Below, one piece after another: positions 22,201-30,845 of a stretch of DNA of 45,634 nt; within the stretch, counting starts at the first letter, position 1, and each line of letters starts with the position of its first letter. A model generated the notes under the pieces. The model was not told where the DNA came from. It worked only from the letters and a program-made list of their open reading frames with translations, and did no database searches. Source of the stretch: a virus; IMG/VR virus record IMGVR_UViG_3300029266_001356, positions 1 to 45,634 of that record. One strand, written 5' to 3'. The position numbers and the translations under genes were made by a program.

Positions 22201-25176
22201 GAAGCTCCTTTGTTTGTAAAAACTAAAACAAATAGTTTTGGTATTATAGGTAGCAACCAATATCAAACCGGCGGTGAACCTAAGGTTAATCAGCAACATG
22301 TTGATATTGAATCTAGCTTCTTCGCAACTAACGGAGCTTACGAAAAGGTTTTAAGTGCAAAAAATAGAGTTATAAGATTTTCAAACGCAACTAACACAAC
22401 AAAATTTTACGAAATTGTTAATATTGTTAATGTTAGTAATTTTAAAAGAGTTACTTTAAGAAAACCACTTGGAACAGACGTTTCTTTTACAACAGATGAT
22501 GGTACTGCTCTTGGTACTTTTATAGGTAATATATCTTTAGAAATAGCAGAAAGAGAAATTAAAAATTTAGCAGAGTTTGAGGGAAGATTTTTTGTTAAAG
22601 TATTAAAAAATGCTACGTTAGAAAAAAATATATTAGCTGACGCTGTTCAAAAAACTTACATAACATCTTCAAGCGTTAATCTTGGTCGTTTACGTGGAAG
22701 ATCAAGTGGTGGTAACATCTTAGTTCAAGGATTTTGGGATGATGAAGTTCCGTGGAAAAAATGGTTTGTTGATGAAACAATATCAGAAGGTATACACGTT
22801 GGTGATCCTGGAGGTTATAACAGCCAATCAAATTATTATCATGGACAAGGTCTTCATAATAGTAGTTCGTCTATTGATCTTGCGTATCATGGGTTTCAAA
22901 ACAAAGATCAAATGAGTAAGTGGGATCCGCCTTGGCATATACTTGATACTTCAGATCCTGGTGTTTCTAGTTACAACAAATCTGTTGCTAATAGCCTTTT
23001 AAATATTGGTCAATTGTTTAGGTGGACAGGAGACACAACAATATATAGAATAACAAATGCTACATCGCACTCTGTAGAAAACTGGAACGCTAAAGAAAAC
23101 GGCCGTTACAGAGACGCCAGTAATCATAGAGAAAAATTCAAAGTAGATTTTACTCCTGCATTAGGGGTAAGTGGTATTAACGATGCTGTAGGTAATCCAA
23201 CCACTGGGTACAATCCTTTTCATGATAAAATTCCTGATGATGGAGATAGTTGGAACAGGTATTTTGACCAGAGTAATTATGATCAAAGAAATATAGAGTT
23301 TCTAGAAGAATTTATTGGCGATAGCAGTTATAGTAGTGATAACCCTGCTATTTGGGAAACTGAGCCAAAAGAAAATATTGATGTTGATATTTATAACGAA
23401 GCAAGCGACTCTTTACCTATAAAATACGAGTGGAGTCCTTTTTTAAACAAATTTGTATTTTATACTTTTTATAGAAGCTGGAACCCTATTGATTATTACA
23501 ATTGTTTTTCTTTTAATAATGGTGTTGAATCAAATAGAGTTAGAGATGATTTTAACGCTGTAACTATAGACAAAGGTCCAAAAGTATCTACGGTTTTAGC
23601 TGAACAATACAAAGAAGAACAAAGAAAATCTGGTTTAATATACTCTGGTATATATAACTCTACTAGTGGTGTTAACAATCTTAATCAATTTATACAAGCC
23701 GAGAAAATAACAAAAGATATTAACCCTACCTACGGTAGTATTCAAAAGCTATTTTCTAGAGACACTGATTTGGTTACGCTTTGCGAAGATCGCGTGATAA
23801 GAGTTTTGGCAAACAAAGACGCGGTTTTTAACGCTGATGGAAACATTAATTTAACATCAACAAACAACGTGCTAGGCCAAGCAACTCCTTACGCTGGTGA
23901 CTATGGTATATCAACAAACCCAGAGTCTTTTGCCGTGGATCAATATAGAGCTTACTTTACAGACAAATCTAGAGGCGCCGTGATAAGACTTTCAATGGAT
24001 GGTTTAACCCCAATATCAGATATAGGTATGAGAGATTGGTTTAAAGATTCTTTTAAACGATACAACTTGTCTTTACTGGGTAGTTACGATCAAAACAAAA
24101 AAGTTTATAATTTAACAGTAGACACTACTAATCCAGAAGTAATTAAAGAGTTTGCATCTTCAAGTCCGCCAGCTGGTTCTGCAAAAACATATTTTGGTGT
24201 TACTGGTAATGGAGGTAATGGTTTAGTGCCAGGCAGTGTTATAACTAAAGACTGGGCTCCATTTGATATAAACAATAATGTAAACTTTAATCCATCTTCT
24301 ATATCTTTTATTGATGTAGCTGTTAATGATTATGACGGTGTAGACCAAACAGCTTGGTTAGCTACATTAAAAACTGCTGTTGACGCTGGTAATGCTTATA
24401 ATCTTGCTATTGGTATTGATGACACGGAAGGGTATGGCGGTGGGCCAGTTGGTGAAAATATTTTTACAATAACATCGGTAAGCGCACCAGCTTTAAGCGT
24501 AACAGGTGTTTTATATTATAGAGTACAATTAACACACGATTCTGGCGCTGTAGATTTACATTCACATAGAGCTTATATAATTTATTATTTAAAAGCCTCA
24601 AGCGTTGGTAAGAAAGACGATGTAACAAGTCCGTACACTGTAAGTTTTAGTGAAGATACTAAGGGTTGGACTTCGTTTGCCTCTTGGATACAAGAAACTG
24701 GTATCTCAATAAACGATAAGTTTTTTACTTTTAAAGGCGCCGAACTATTTCAACAACACTCTAACGAAACTAGAAATAATTTTTACGGAGAGCAATACGA
24801 TTCTAGAATAATTGCTGTTTTTAACGACATGCCTAGTAGTGTTAAGAACTTTGGTTCCTTAAGTTATGAGGGTAGTCAGTCTAAAATTGATTTAGATTTA
24901 ACTGATCAAGAATATTATAATAACACTACGGTTAGTGGTTGGTATGCTGAGTTGATAGAAACAGATTTAGAAACAGGTTTTGTGCCTGAGTTTAAAGAAA
25001 AAGAAGGTAAGTGGTTTAACTACATTAGAGGAAATCAAGAAAACACTTTAGACAATCTCAATGTTAAACAATTTTCAACACAAGGTATAGGAACGCCATC
25101 GGGCGTAGCACTTTTTGCGTCGGGATCAACAGTGTTGAGCAAATTAACAACAAAAGATGTTGGGGACAATGATTAA
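19276..25176 (+). CDS. Tail nozzle/stabilisation protein (crAss-like, T7 gp12/P22 gp10-like)
   Basis: 1966 residues. The N-terminus contains MNKDLDERMVPNGEYRDALN (13-32) followed by ATSEGANVGAVQTTKGN, the signature I associate with the crAss-like tail stabilisation protein (muzzle); T7 gp12 and P22 gp10 have the same place in the short tail. The protein is very beta-rich with repeated YR, YD and TY strands, consistent with a beta-propeller nozzle. It is more than twice the length of T7 gp12 (about 794 residues), and the extra length may form surface domains. It would plug the tail until adsorption. One uninterrupted frame, with no sign of frameshift. Confidence 0.8.
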   Translation: MPELKRNFTKGKMNKDLDERMVPNGEYRDALNIEVATSEGANVGAVQTTKGNKNLTNLFGANATCVGVIGNGKTNKIYWLVSSPDKNTEASKTYAHVEEDSSGTVSVVHNVYSDYIMEYDEENDNNNYITVENYKVESTISNDSHGTNSDHIHVTDFNSNDIRDVGIQPGMDITIRGVKTCILKIEKDAAPYSGWRVYTKHTAADQGWENLNDVVAGDSVTFELPFNKRALGFTHFASEKPKKLITGINIIDDLLFWTDGITEPKKINIERSRYGSQHLNPAAYPNGTNKYYTLLIVNGQPPSPSNGRLSTDDSNYVQGFQYMPLTYRETTVIKKSPTTALKLIMSNTTRADIVVDGSLIVNANVNLPFGNAAQTSSNFFFDSVGVALKYGNLTPALHFGSQMDWQVGDFIEFYPDDDDAGNSNDVLILAKVETAVNADTFIFEIRTISLQVVKTITTYRAKLKQKKPLFEFKFPRFAYRWRYEDGEYSTYSPFSEIAFLPEKFDYLPKKGFNLGMTNNLRYLMLSGFKPTTTPLDVVEIDVLYKESNSPNVYTVETIKSPSGRNDVLGTDSFAGDKGWFGLISHNGNWSEGPNTKTTVSHMVGQNNFDGTIPLITSAGVYFYGMNLDFGDSNMKIGDTIVFTGGFNSGLTGPIIITGIRSVTSPTTGLYETSMSFKANGTPVNLASPPWISPSSSGLVIRYAEVEFFRTIAKRPAFDIDYPNGSLEVDSDMIHATLPSNQLLRPWDNVPIKALSQEITGNRIVYGNYTQNYNLVDDKNDIIKNSFQPVATIRKNVRQNVRYNDATTLRDPSTGAIIDYWDIRNAVIESPAMPERSIKSLRDYQVGVVYMDEFGRQTPIQTHETGVLKLAKDEAARYNQLTFHLRDADDSTQTKNARYPEWASHYKYYIKENSNEYYNLAMDRFYDAEDGNIWLSFPSSERNKVDDETFLILKKRHDSNIFVVEDARFKILAIADEAPLFVKTKTNSFGIIGSNQYQTGGEPKVNQQHVDIESSFFATNGAYEKVLSAKNRVIRFSNATNTTKFYEIVNIVNVSNFKRVTLRKPLGTDVSFTTDDGTALGTFIGNISLEIAEREIKNLAEFEGRFFVKVLKNATLEKNILADAVQKTYITSSSVNLGRLRGRSSGGNILVQGFWDDEVPWKKWFVDETISEGIHVGDPGGYNSQSNYYHGQGLHNSSSSIDLAYHGFQNKDQMSKWDPPWHILDTSDPGVSSYNKSVANSLLNIGQLFRWTGDTTIYRITNATSHSVENWNAKENGRYRDASNHREKFKVDFTPALGVSGINDAVGNPTTGYNPFHDKIPDDGDSWNRYFDQSNYDQRNIEFLEEFIGDSSYSSDNPAIWETEPKENIDVDIYNEASDSLPIKYEWSPFLNKFVFYTFYRSWNPIDYYNCFSFNNGVESNRVRDDFNAVTIDKGPKVSTVLAEQYKEEQRKSGLIYSGIYNSTSGVNNLNQFIQAEKITKDINPTYGSIQKLFSRDTDLVTLCEDRVIRVLANKDAVFNADGNINLTSTNNVLGQATPYAGDYGISTNPESFAVDQYRAYFTDKSRGAVIRLSMDGLTPISDIGMRDWFKDSFKRYNLSLLGSYDQNKKVYNLTVDTTNPEVIKEFASSSPPAGSAKTYFGVTGNGGNGLVPGSVITKDWAPFDINNNVNFNPSSISFIDVAVNDYDGVDQTAWLATLKTAVDAGNAYNLAIGIDDTEGYGGGPVGENIFTITSVSAPALSVTGVLYYRVQLTHDSGAVDLHSHRAYIIYYLKASSVGKKDDVTSPYTVSFSEDTKGWTSFASWIQETGISINDKFFTFKGAELFQQHSNETRNNFYGEQYDSRIIAVFNDMPSSVKNFGSLSYEGSQSKIDLDLTDQEYYNNTTVSGWYAELIETDLETGFVPEFKEKEGKWFNYIRGNQENTLDNLNVKQFSTQGIGTPSGVALFASGSTVLSKLTTKDVGDND

Positions 25177-25186
25177 AATAAAATAA

Positions 25187-27406
25187 ATGGCAAATAATTA
25201 TTTAGTATCAAATTTTACAACTTTAGAAAACAGTGGTGACAACGTTGCTAACGGAACAATTTTATCACCTGTATATTTGTATATAACTCCAAACCCTGGT
25301 TTTGTTATACAGGCTAGTGATTTTTTTATTGGAACTGCCTTACCGGCAGAAGCAACATCTGTAGTATTTACTGATACAACAACGGCTCTTGATACAACAA
25401 ACTTAGTAAAAGTTACTGTGGAGTTGGCATCTTGGTATATTCACGGAAACACTGCTTTTACTATAGATGTAGATATAGACGGTCGAACGCACGTAGCTAA
25501 TAAAAGATTAAATTGGACTACTGTGCATAATAGCGGGGCGAGCAACGTTACACAAACTTTAACTGCTACTAATAAAACAGCGGTAACAAACGGTGACATC
25601 ACAACTAACACTTGTTTTTTAGACATACAACAAAGCTTAACCTCTGAAGTTGCTACTTTTCTATACACGGCTGCTTCTGATTTTCATTTTGCTACAGTTC
25701 CTTCTTTTCAAATTACATCACAAGACTTAACAAAATGGAGCTCAATAACTAGTGACGAGGCTTATAACAGTGACAATCAACTAACTGCTATAAAATATTC
25801 TTTTAGCTACGATATGGGCACTACAGATGTACCGTTGTTAGATGGCGAGTCTATAATACTTGAAACGCCTGTATTAAGAGCTGATAGAGTTACTTGTAAT
25901 AAAATAACAGCCGTTTATTACGATAAGTTTCCAAATGAATCTACTTTAGATGCTTTTGAAAATTTATTAAATTTAAATGTTGTTGGTACTGAAGATGCTA
26001 CTTACAAAATATCAGTACAAGATAATATTGGATTGACTTATGATTTTGAAAATGATGTTTTTTCAAGAGAGGGTTCTCCTTTTTCTCCAGAGCAAACTAT
26101 ATTTTCACCATCAAAACAATTAGTGCTTGGAAGATTTAGAAATAAAAACGTTCATAGTATAATTGTGCCAGAAAACACTTTAGGTGCAGCAACATATCAA
26201 ACAACCGTGATACCAACTGGTGCTACAAAAACATCAGCAGATTGCACTAGCACAGAAAGTTATAAAATAACACACAACAAATACGGTGTGGTTGATTATG
26301 TTTTAACTACAGCTGCAGATGACTTTGGTATTAATGCCGCTAGCACTACTGTAAAAAGTGTATTAAACAAAACACCTTTTTTAGAATTAACAAATTTTAA
26401 CCCAGTAGACTTTCCAGGTCAAAGCACTCTTAATAATGGTTACTTTACTTTTTCTCAAGTTCTAGGTTACACTATTAATGGAACCGTGTCTAGTCATGGT
26501 TCTTCGTCGGCAACAACTGTAGTTTTAACAGCAACTGCCGCCTCTTTAAAACTTAGAGTTGGTGATGGGGTTACAGGTACAAATGTAACGGGCGCATCTG
26601 TTATTTCAAGCTTTGAAGAAAGCTCTATTGTTTTAAGCAAAACTCCAGCTGGAACTATTTCAGGAGGCTTAGTATTTACTAGAACTGTTGGTATATCTAG
26701 ACAGCCTTTAATTAGTGATATAAGATCAACGTCACCAATAACAACGTTTAACAATTTGCTTGAGGCCGCTGAATACACAGTTATTAGAGCCGTTACAGAT
26801 ACGACTGTAATTGCAATAACCGACAGTGACGGTAGTGATTTTTCTAACTTAGACGTAGGTATGTTAGCCGAAGGAGATACTATACTAGGAACTCCAACTA
26901 TAGTAAGTGTGTCAAAAGGTAGTGTGGTACTTTCAAGTAAGCAAACTTTATCAGCTGGTGATGATATAAGGTTTTCTGTTGCTGGTAGTAAGCTTTGGAT
27001 AGATAAAATTGATGTAACAGGAGCTGGTACTTCTTCTTGTAAGTTAAATATAGATGGTTATATTGAAAGGTTAGGAAACGTAGACGTAGCGGCAGAAGTT
27101 GTGTTAAACAATTTTGTACAAGCTTACGTAGCTCCTACTATTACAGCTTCAACAGCCGTAACAGCACTTGGTGGTAGTATTATAATAAGACCTTTAGATA
27201 CAGACACTTTTAGCTCACAAAGATTGATAATAACAGAAATCACTAGTTCTGGTAACTCAAGAGCAATATCACTAAGTTCTGATGGTCAAGCTATTAAATA
27301 TTTAGCTCCGCTTACAGGTACTACAGATACTATATCATACAAAATATCTGATGGTGTCTCTGCAGAGTCATCAGCTGCTAACATAGTAATAACATTAACT
27401 TCATAA
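25187..27406 (+). CDS. Tail protein with Ig-like C-terminal domain
   Basis: 739 residues, almost all beta-type: Thr/Ser/Val-rich, low in charge, with many TxT and VxxT strands. The last 80 residues (from about PTITASTAVTALGGSIIIRP, then DGQAIKYLAPLTGTTDTISY and SDGVSAESSAANIVITLTS) match the cadherin/Big-type Ig-like pattern seen in adhesins and phage tail proteins. Such domains bind surface sugars. Placed after the nozzle gene, it is a good candidate for a tail appendage or receptor-binding component. It overlaps no neighbour; the next gene starts one base after its stop. Confidence 0.65.
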   Translation: MANNYLVSNFTTLENSGDNVANGTILSPVYLYITPNPGFVIQASDFFIGTALPAEATSVVFTDTTTALDTTNLVKVTVELASWYIHGNTAFTIDVDIDGRTHVANKRLNWTTVHNSGASNVTQTLTATNKTAVTNGDITTNTCFLDIQQSLTSEVATFLYTAASDFHFATVPSFQITSQDLTKWSSITSDEAYNSDNQLTAIKYSFSYDMGTTDVPLLDGESIILETPVLRADRVTCNKITAVYYDKFPNESTLDAFENLLNLNVVGTEDATYKISVQDNIGLTYDFENDVFSREGSPFSPEQTIFSPSKQLVLGRFRNKNVHSIIVPENTLGAATYQTTVIPTGATKTSADCTSTESYKITHNKYGVVDYVLTTAADDFGINAASTTVKSVLNKTPFLELTNFNPVDFPGQSTLNNGYFTFSQVLGYTINGTVSSHGSSSATTVVLTATAASLKLRVGDGVTGTNVTGASVISSFEESSIVLSKTPAGTISGGLVFTRTVGISRQPLISDIRSTSPITTFNNLLEAAEYTVIRAVTDTTVIAITDSDGSDFSNLDVGMLAEGDTILGTPTIVSVSKGSVVLSSKQTLSAGDDIRFSVAGSKLWIDKIDVTGAGTSSCKLNIDGYIERLGNVDVAAEVVLNNFVQAYVAPTITASTAVTALGGSIIIRPLDTDTFSSQRLIITEITSSGNSRAISLSSDGQAIKYLAPLTGTTDTISYKISDGVSAESSAANIVITLTS

Positions 27407-27407
27407 C

Positions 27408-27767
27408 ATGGCATTAGTAAGTATAACATTTGCAAATAAAATAAATGACTCAACACAAACTGGAGACATGATTATGTATTCTAACCCTACAACTGTTGGG
27501 GGTTTTTCTACCTCAGCCACTTCAGATGTGATTTTTTTAGGCGCGGTAAGCTCTATTGCAACAAGTAGATTAAATATGGTTGTTAATTTTAACAGCGCGA
27601 CAACAGTGCCTCCAACAACTAGTAGCTTTATATTGTTCAGTAAAGACAAGATAATTAATCCAAGTGGAACGCTTGGTTATTATGCCGAAGTTTGTTTTAG
27701 AAACAACTCTACAATAGAGTCTGAACTGTTCGGTATTAACGCCAACGTATTTGAAAGTAGTAAATAG
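27408..27767 (+). CDS. Small virion-associated protein, VFESSK family
   Basis: 119 residues. It starts MALVSITFANKINDSTQTGD, has the segment SFILFSKDKIINPSGTLGYY, and ends GYYAEVCFRNNSTIESELFG...VFESSK. I recall this ending (GYYAEV..NNS...E.F...VFESSK) on small proteins of many marine phages, always near structural genes, but know no function. It is Thr/Ser-rich and beta-type with no membrane segment. Confidence 0.65.
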   Translation: MALVSITFANKINDSTQTGDMIMYSNPTTVGGFSTSATSDVIFLGAVSSIATSRLNMVVNFNSATTVPPTTSSFILFSKDKIINPSGTLGYYAEVCFRNNSTIESELFGINANVFESSK

Positions 27768-27810
27768 CTACTAAAAACTGTGACTATATAGGCATATTAA
27801 ATAAAATTGA

Positions 27811-28278
27811 ATGTATATAAACAAAAGAAAATCAGAGCTACTAGTAACTCACAGGGATAAAGTGACAAAACTTGAAAATGCTTTGATTAGTATTGCTGAT
27901 GAAAAAAATATAATCACAAAACAAAACACTAAAACGTTTCCATTAAAACATACTTTTGCTGACGGCATATATGTTAGACAAATGAGCATGAAAAAAGACA
28001 GCTCTGTTATAGGCGCAATACACAATCATTTACATGTTTGGTTTTTATTAACTGGAAACATATCTGTAGCAACAGAAGGAGCAGTTGAAGAATATTTAGC
28101 CCCTTGTTATGTTGTGGCAACGCCTGGAACTAAAAGAGTTATATATGCTAACGAAGATTCTATATTTGTCAACGTTCATAAAAACCCTTCTAATACACAA
28201 AACATACAAGAACTAGAGAACGAATTAGTATCAAGAAATTATGAAGAATATGAAAAATACATTAACAAAAATAAATAG
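27811..28278 (+). CDS. Cupin-fold protein
   Basis: 155 residues. Residues 44-125 fit a cupin barrel: PLKHTFADGIYVRQMSMKKD, then GAIHNHLHVWFLLTGNISVA, where HxH (71-75) is the first metal-binding cluster and GNISV the turn, and later YVVATPGTKRVIYANEDSIF, with a second-motif histidine at 123. The usual glutamate of motif 1 is not obvious, so metal binding may be altered or lost. Cupin-like proteins recur beside tail genes in marine phages; the role is unknown and could be structural or sugar-binding. The C-terminal 30 residues are helical and acidic. Confidence 0.65.
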   Translation: MYINKRKSELLVTHRDKVTKLENALISIADEKNIITKQNTKTFPLKHTFADGIYVRQMSMKKDSSVIGAIHNHLHVWFLLTGNISVATEGAVEEYLAPCYVVATPGTKRVIYANEDSIFVNVHKNPSNTQNIQELENELVSRNYEEYEKYINKNK

Positions 28279-28281
28279 CTT

Positions 28282-28929
28282 ATGAGTTTTATATTAGTAG
28301 GCATAGGTGCTGCGGCTGGAGTTGCACAAATAGGTATGGCTTTAGCTGGTGGTAAAAAAAGAAGAGCAGAGCAAGCTAATGCCGCTGCGGACTTGCAGCG
28401 ACGTAAAAATGATTATGAAAACATGGATACTAGTAATCCCTACGCTAACATGGAGAATACTATGGAAGATCTAACTGTTAACACTCAGCAAGCTCAATTT
28501 CAAGCACAACAAGGTCAACAACAGCGAGCTAACATAATGCAAAACATGCAAGGCGCAGCTGGTGGATCTGGTATTGCTGGGCTAGCTCAAGCTATGGCAA
28601 ATCAAGGTGCTCTCGCTACACAGAAAGCATCAGCTTCAATTGGCCAACAAGAAGCATCTAATAAACAAGCTATGGCAAGAGAAGCTTCTAAACTGCAAAC
28701 AATGGAAAGACGTGGTGATGCTAGAAGTCAAGACTTACAAAAAGACAAAACAGAAACCTTACTCGGCATGGCTCAACAAAGAAAAGGTGCTGCAGATGCG
28801 GCTAGACAAAGAGCTAGAGATCAAGTTGCTGCTGGTATAGGTACTATTGGCGCTGCGGGTATGCAAGGAGTTAAAGCTGGTCAAGCAAATCAAGAAGAAG
28901 GATTATCATTTTTTGGTAAAGAAAAATAA
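28282..28929 (+). CDS. Internal virion/DNA-ejection-type protein
   Basis: 215 residues. A hydrophobic N-terminus (FILVGIGAAAGVAQIGMALA, 3-22) is followed by a very Ala/Gln/Arg/Lys-rich helical body (AQFQAQQGQQQRANIMQNMQ, GALATQKASASIGQQEASNK) and a second Gly/Ala-rich hydrophobic patch near the end (VAAGIGTIGAAGMQGVKAG). This profile is that of short-tail-phage ejection proteins such as T7 gp14, which leave the head and line the channel through the outer membrane. It lies just before the giant internal proteins, like the T7 gp14-gp15-gp16 order. Confidence 0.7.
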   Translation: MSFILVGIGAAAGVAQIGMALAGGKKRRAEQANAAADLQRRKNDYENMDTSNPYANMENTMEDLTVNTQQAQFQAQQGQQQRANIMQNMQGAAGGSGIAGLAQAMANQGALATQKASASIGQQEASNKQAMAREASKLQTMERRGDARSQDLQKDKTETLLGMAQQRKGAADAARQRARDQVAAGIGTIGAAGMQGVKAGQANQEEGLSFFGKEK

Positions 28930-28935
28930 ATAACT

Positions 28936-30843
28936 ATGGCAAAGAAATTTAAAAAACACATGATGTATGGTGATGGTAAAGAAAAAATGGCCAACACTCA
29001 TAAAGAACATTTAAAGCTTAAAGCTAAAGGTTGGGGTCATAGTAAGCCTAAATCTAAAACTCCTTTAGACTTAAATCAAACTTTAGTTAGAGGCGCTGGT
29101 ATTTCTAACTATCAGCTTGGTGGTTCAACTTCTTTGTCAGCTGGTGACTGGAAAGGTGAGTTAATAACACAACCTATTATGGATCAGTTGGTTGGTAAAA
29201 AATTAACTGAGGAAGAGCAAAAAGCAGCTGATAACAAAGATAAGAAAAATAATAAAGATAAGGAGGTTAAGAAAAATAATAAAGATAAGGAGGATAAGAA
29301 AGATAAGAACGATGATTTTGATGATCCATATTTAGAGGTTGATGAAGAGCCAGATGTTGAAAAGAAAGATGTTGAAAAGAAAGATAAGGTTGACGAGAAA
29401 AAAGATAAAAAAGATAAAGTTAAAAACACAAATAAAAAACAGAAAAATGTTGACGTAGTTAATGTTTCAAAGAAAAAAAGAAATGCTATACAGAGGTTGT
29501 TTTCAAAAGACAACAGTAGATATAAAAAAGCTTTAGGTAAAGATGCTAGACGGGCGGTTAATGATGAAATGAGAAAATACGTTAAAGAAGGTGGTAGCAA
29601 AGATGACAAAGCCTATAAAGATTTACAATCTAAAAGGGATGAAAATTTTTATAGATTAAAAAGAAAAGGCTTGTTTAACGATAAAACTTTATCTAGAAAA
29701 GAGATGGACGATTATATTGCAAAAAATAATCTTTCAAGGAAATACAATAGCTCACGTTACGAAGGTGATTACTACTCTCCACTTGAAATGAACTCTAGAG
29801 AAAAAGCTTTAAGAAAAAGATCTTCTAACTCTAATAGTCACGCTCCTTTTGCTTACAAGGAAAGAATTGGTGATAGCACTCCTTTTTATCAAATTGAAAA
29901 AGTCAAACAAAACCGTGGAGATGGCGGGGAACTATCTGCTAATGTAAAACTTCAAGAGGTTGAAGTTCAAGGTAATGTTTTTGACTTAATGGAACAGTAT
30001 GGAGATTTAAAAGTAGGAAAAGCAGTAAATAACATGCAGCTTATTGGCGATGAAAAGCCACCACAGTTATTAGGCCCGCCAGCTATCAAGGCTGTGTCAG
30101 ACTTTATGCAGCTTCAAAAAAATGAAATGTTCAACGTGGTAACGGGGTCAGGAGTTGATGCAGCAAGAAATCGTGAGGGTATTTTATCTAACGCTAAGAG
30201 TTTGTCTGTAAACATGAATAAGGTTGGTAGTTGGGTTGCTGAAAACATAGAGGCTATAAGCCAAGATAATGAATCAAAAGGATCCTCTGTTGCAAACACT
30301 TATTTAAGAGACATACTTGTTACTAAAAAAACAGATGAAAAAGGTGAACCTTTAACAACAATGATAGTTGATAATAATAACGACTTGGCAATAAAGTTTA
30401 GGGATATTGCAGAAACTTACCACTTAGACTCTATAAACGAAAACATATTTCCTAAATCATTTGAAACTTTTGAAACTATATCTAAGGCAATGAGGTCAAC
30501 TATGGAGGAGGCTATTTCTGGTTTACCTTTCAACGAAGAAGGAGCAAGGGCTTTAGTGAACAACGCTTTGAGAACACAAGAACAGATACTCTCTACAATA
30601 CACGACGAAGAAAGCCCGCTACATAAAATACTAGAAGACTTTGCAGAAGCATATCCTAACGCTAATATGGATTTTTTCCACATAGACTCTCCTTATTTTG
30701 CTTTAGACGATGTAAAACCTATGGTAAAAGATTATGCAATAAAAAAATTAAGAAGCCAACACGCTTTGTACTCTAAGCAACCAGGTGGTAGTAGTAAAAA
30801 TAATCGTTTAACAGCTGATGAAATAATCAAAAAATATAGTTAA
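28936..30843 (+). CDS. Charged internal virion protein, 635 aa
   Basis: The N-terminus MAKKFKKHMMYGDGKEKM is basic and ends in a MYGDG piece like the tag cores. Residues about 95-175 are almost only Lys, Asp, Glu and Asn (KDKKNNKDKEVKK...), encoded by short tandem DNA repeats. A basic folded part (about 185-310) and a helix-rich C-terminal half with mixed composition follow. It sits between the ejection-type protein and the giant protein and overlaps neither, so by analogy with T7 gp15 it could be an internal core protein ejected with the DNA. No enzyme motif recognised. Confidence 0.65.
   Translation: MAKKFKKHMMYGDGKEKMANTHKEHLKLKAKGWGHSKPKSKTPLDLNQTLVRGAGISNYQLGGSTSLSAGDWKGELITQPIMDQLVGKKLTEEEQKAADNKDKKNNKDKEVKKNNKDKEDKKDKNDDFDDPYLEVDEEPDVEKKDVEKKDKVDEKKDKKDKVKNTNKKQKNVDVVNVSKKKRNAIQRLFSKDNSRYKKALGKDARRAVNDEMRKYVKEGGSKDDKAYKDLQSKRDENFYRLKRKGLFNDKTLSRKEMDDYIAKNNLSRKYNSSRYEGDYYSPLEMNSREKALRKRSSNSNSHAPFAYKERIGDSTPFYQIEKVKQNRGDGGELSANVKLQEVEVQGNVFDLMEQYGDLKVGKAVNNMQLIGDEKPPQLLGPPAIKAVSDFMQLQKNEMFNVVTGSGVDAARNREGILSNAKSLSVNMNKVGSWVAENIEAISQDNESKGSSVANTYLRDILVTKKTDEKGEPLTTMIVDNNNDLAIKFRDIAETYHLDSINENIFPKSFETFETISKAMRSTMEEAISGLPFNEEGARALVNNALRTQEQILSTIHDEESPLHKILEDFAEAYPNANMDFFHIDSPYFALDDVKPMVKDYAIKKLRSQHALYSKQPGGSSKNNRLTADEIIKKYS
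29244..29297 (+). repeat. 27-bp tandem repeat (two copies) in the 635-aa gene
   Basis: Two 27-base units (29244-29270 and 29271-29297) differ at one base and encode KNNKDKEVK/KNNKDKEDK. A second pair of 15-base repeats (29356-29370, 29371-29385) encodes VEKKD twice. Both lie in the charged linker and are typical of slippage-expanded, disordered coding DNA. Confidence 0.85.
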
Positions 30844-30845
30844 AT

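Noticed and set aside
29184-29609. Minus-strand ORF rich in Ser/Leu/Phe
   Set aside because: It is the mirror of the Lys/Asp/Glu repeat region of the 635-residue gene; codon bias of the plus frame explains it.
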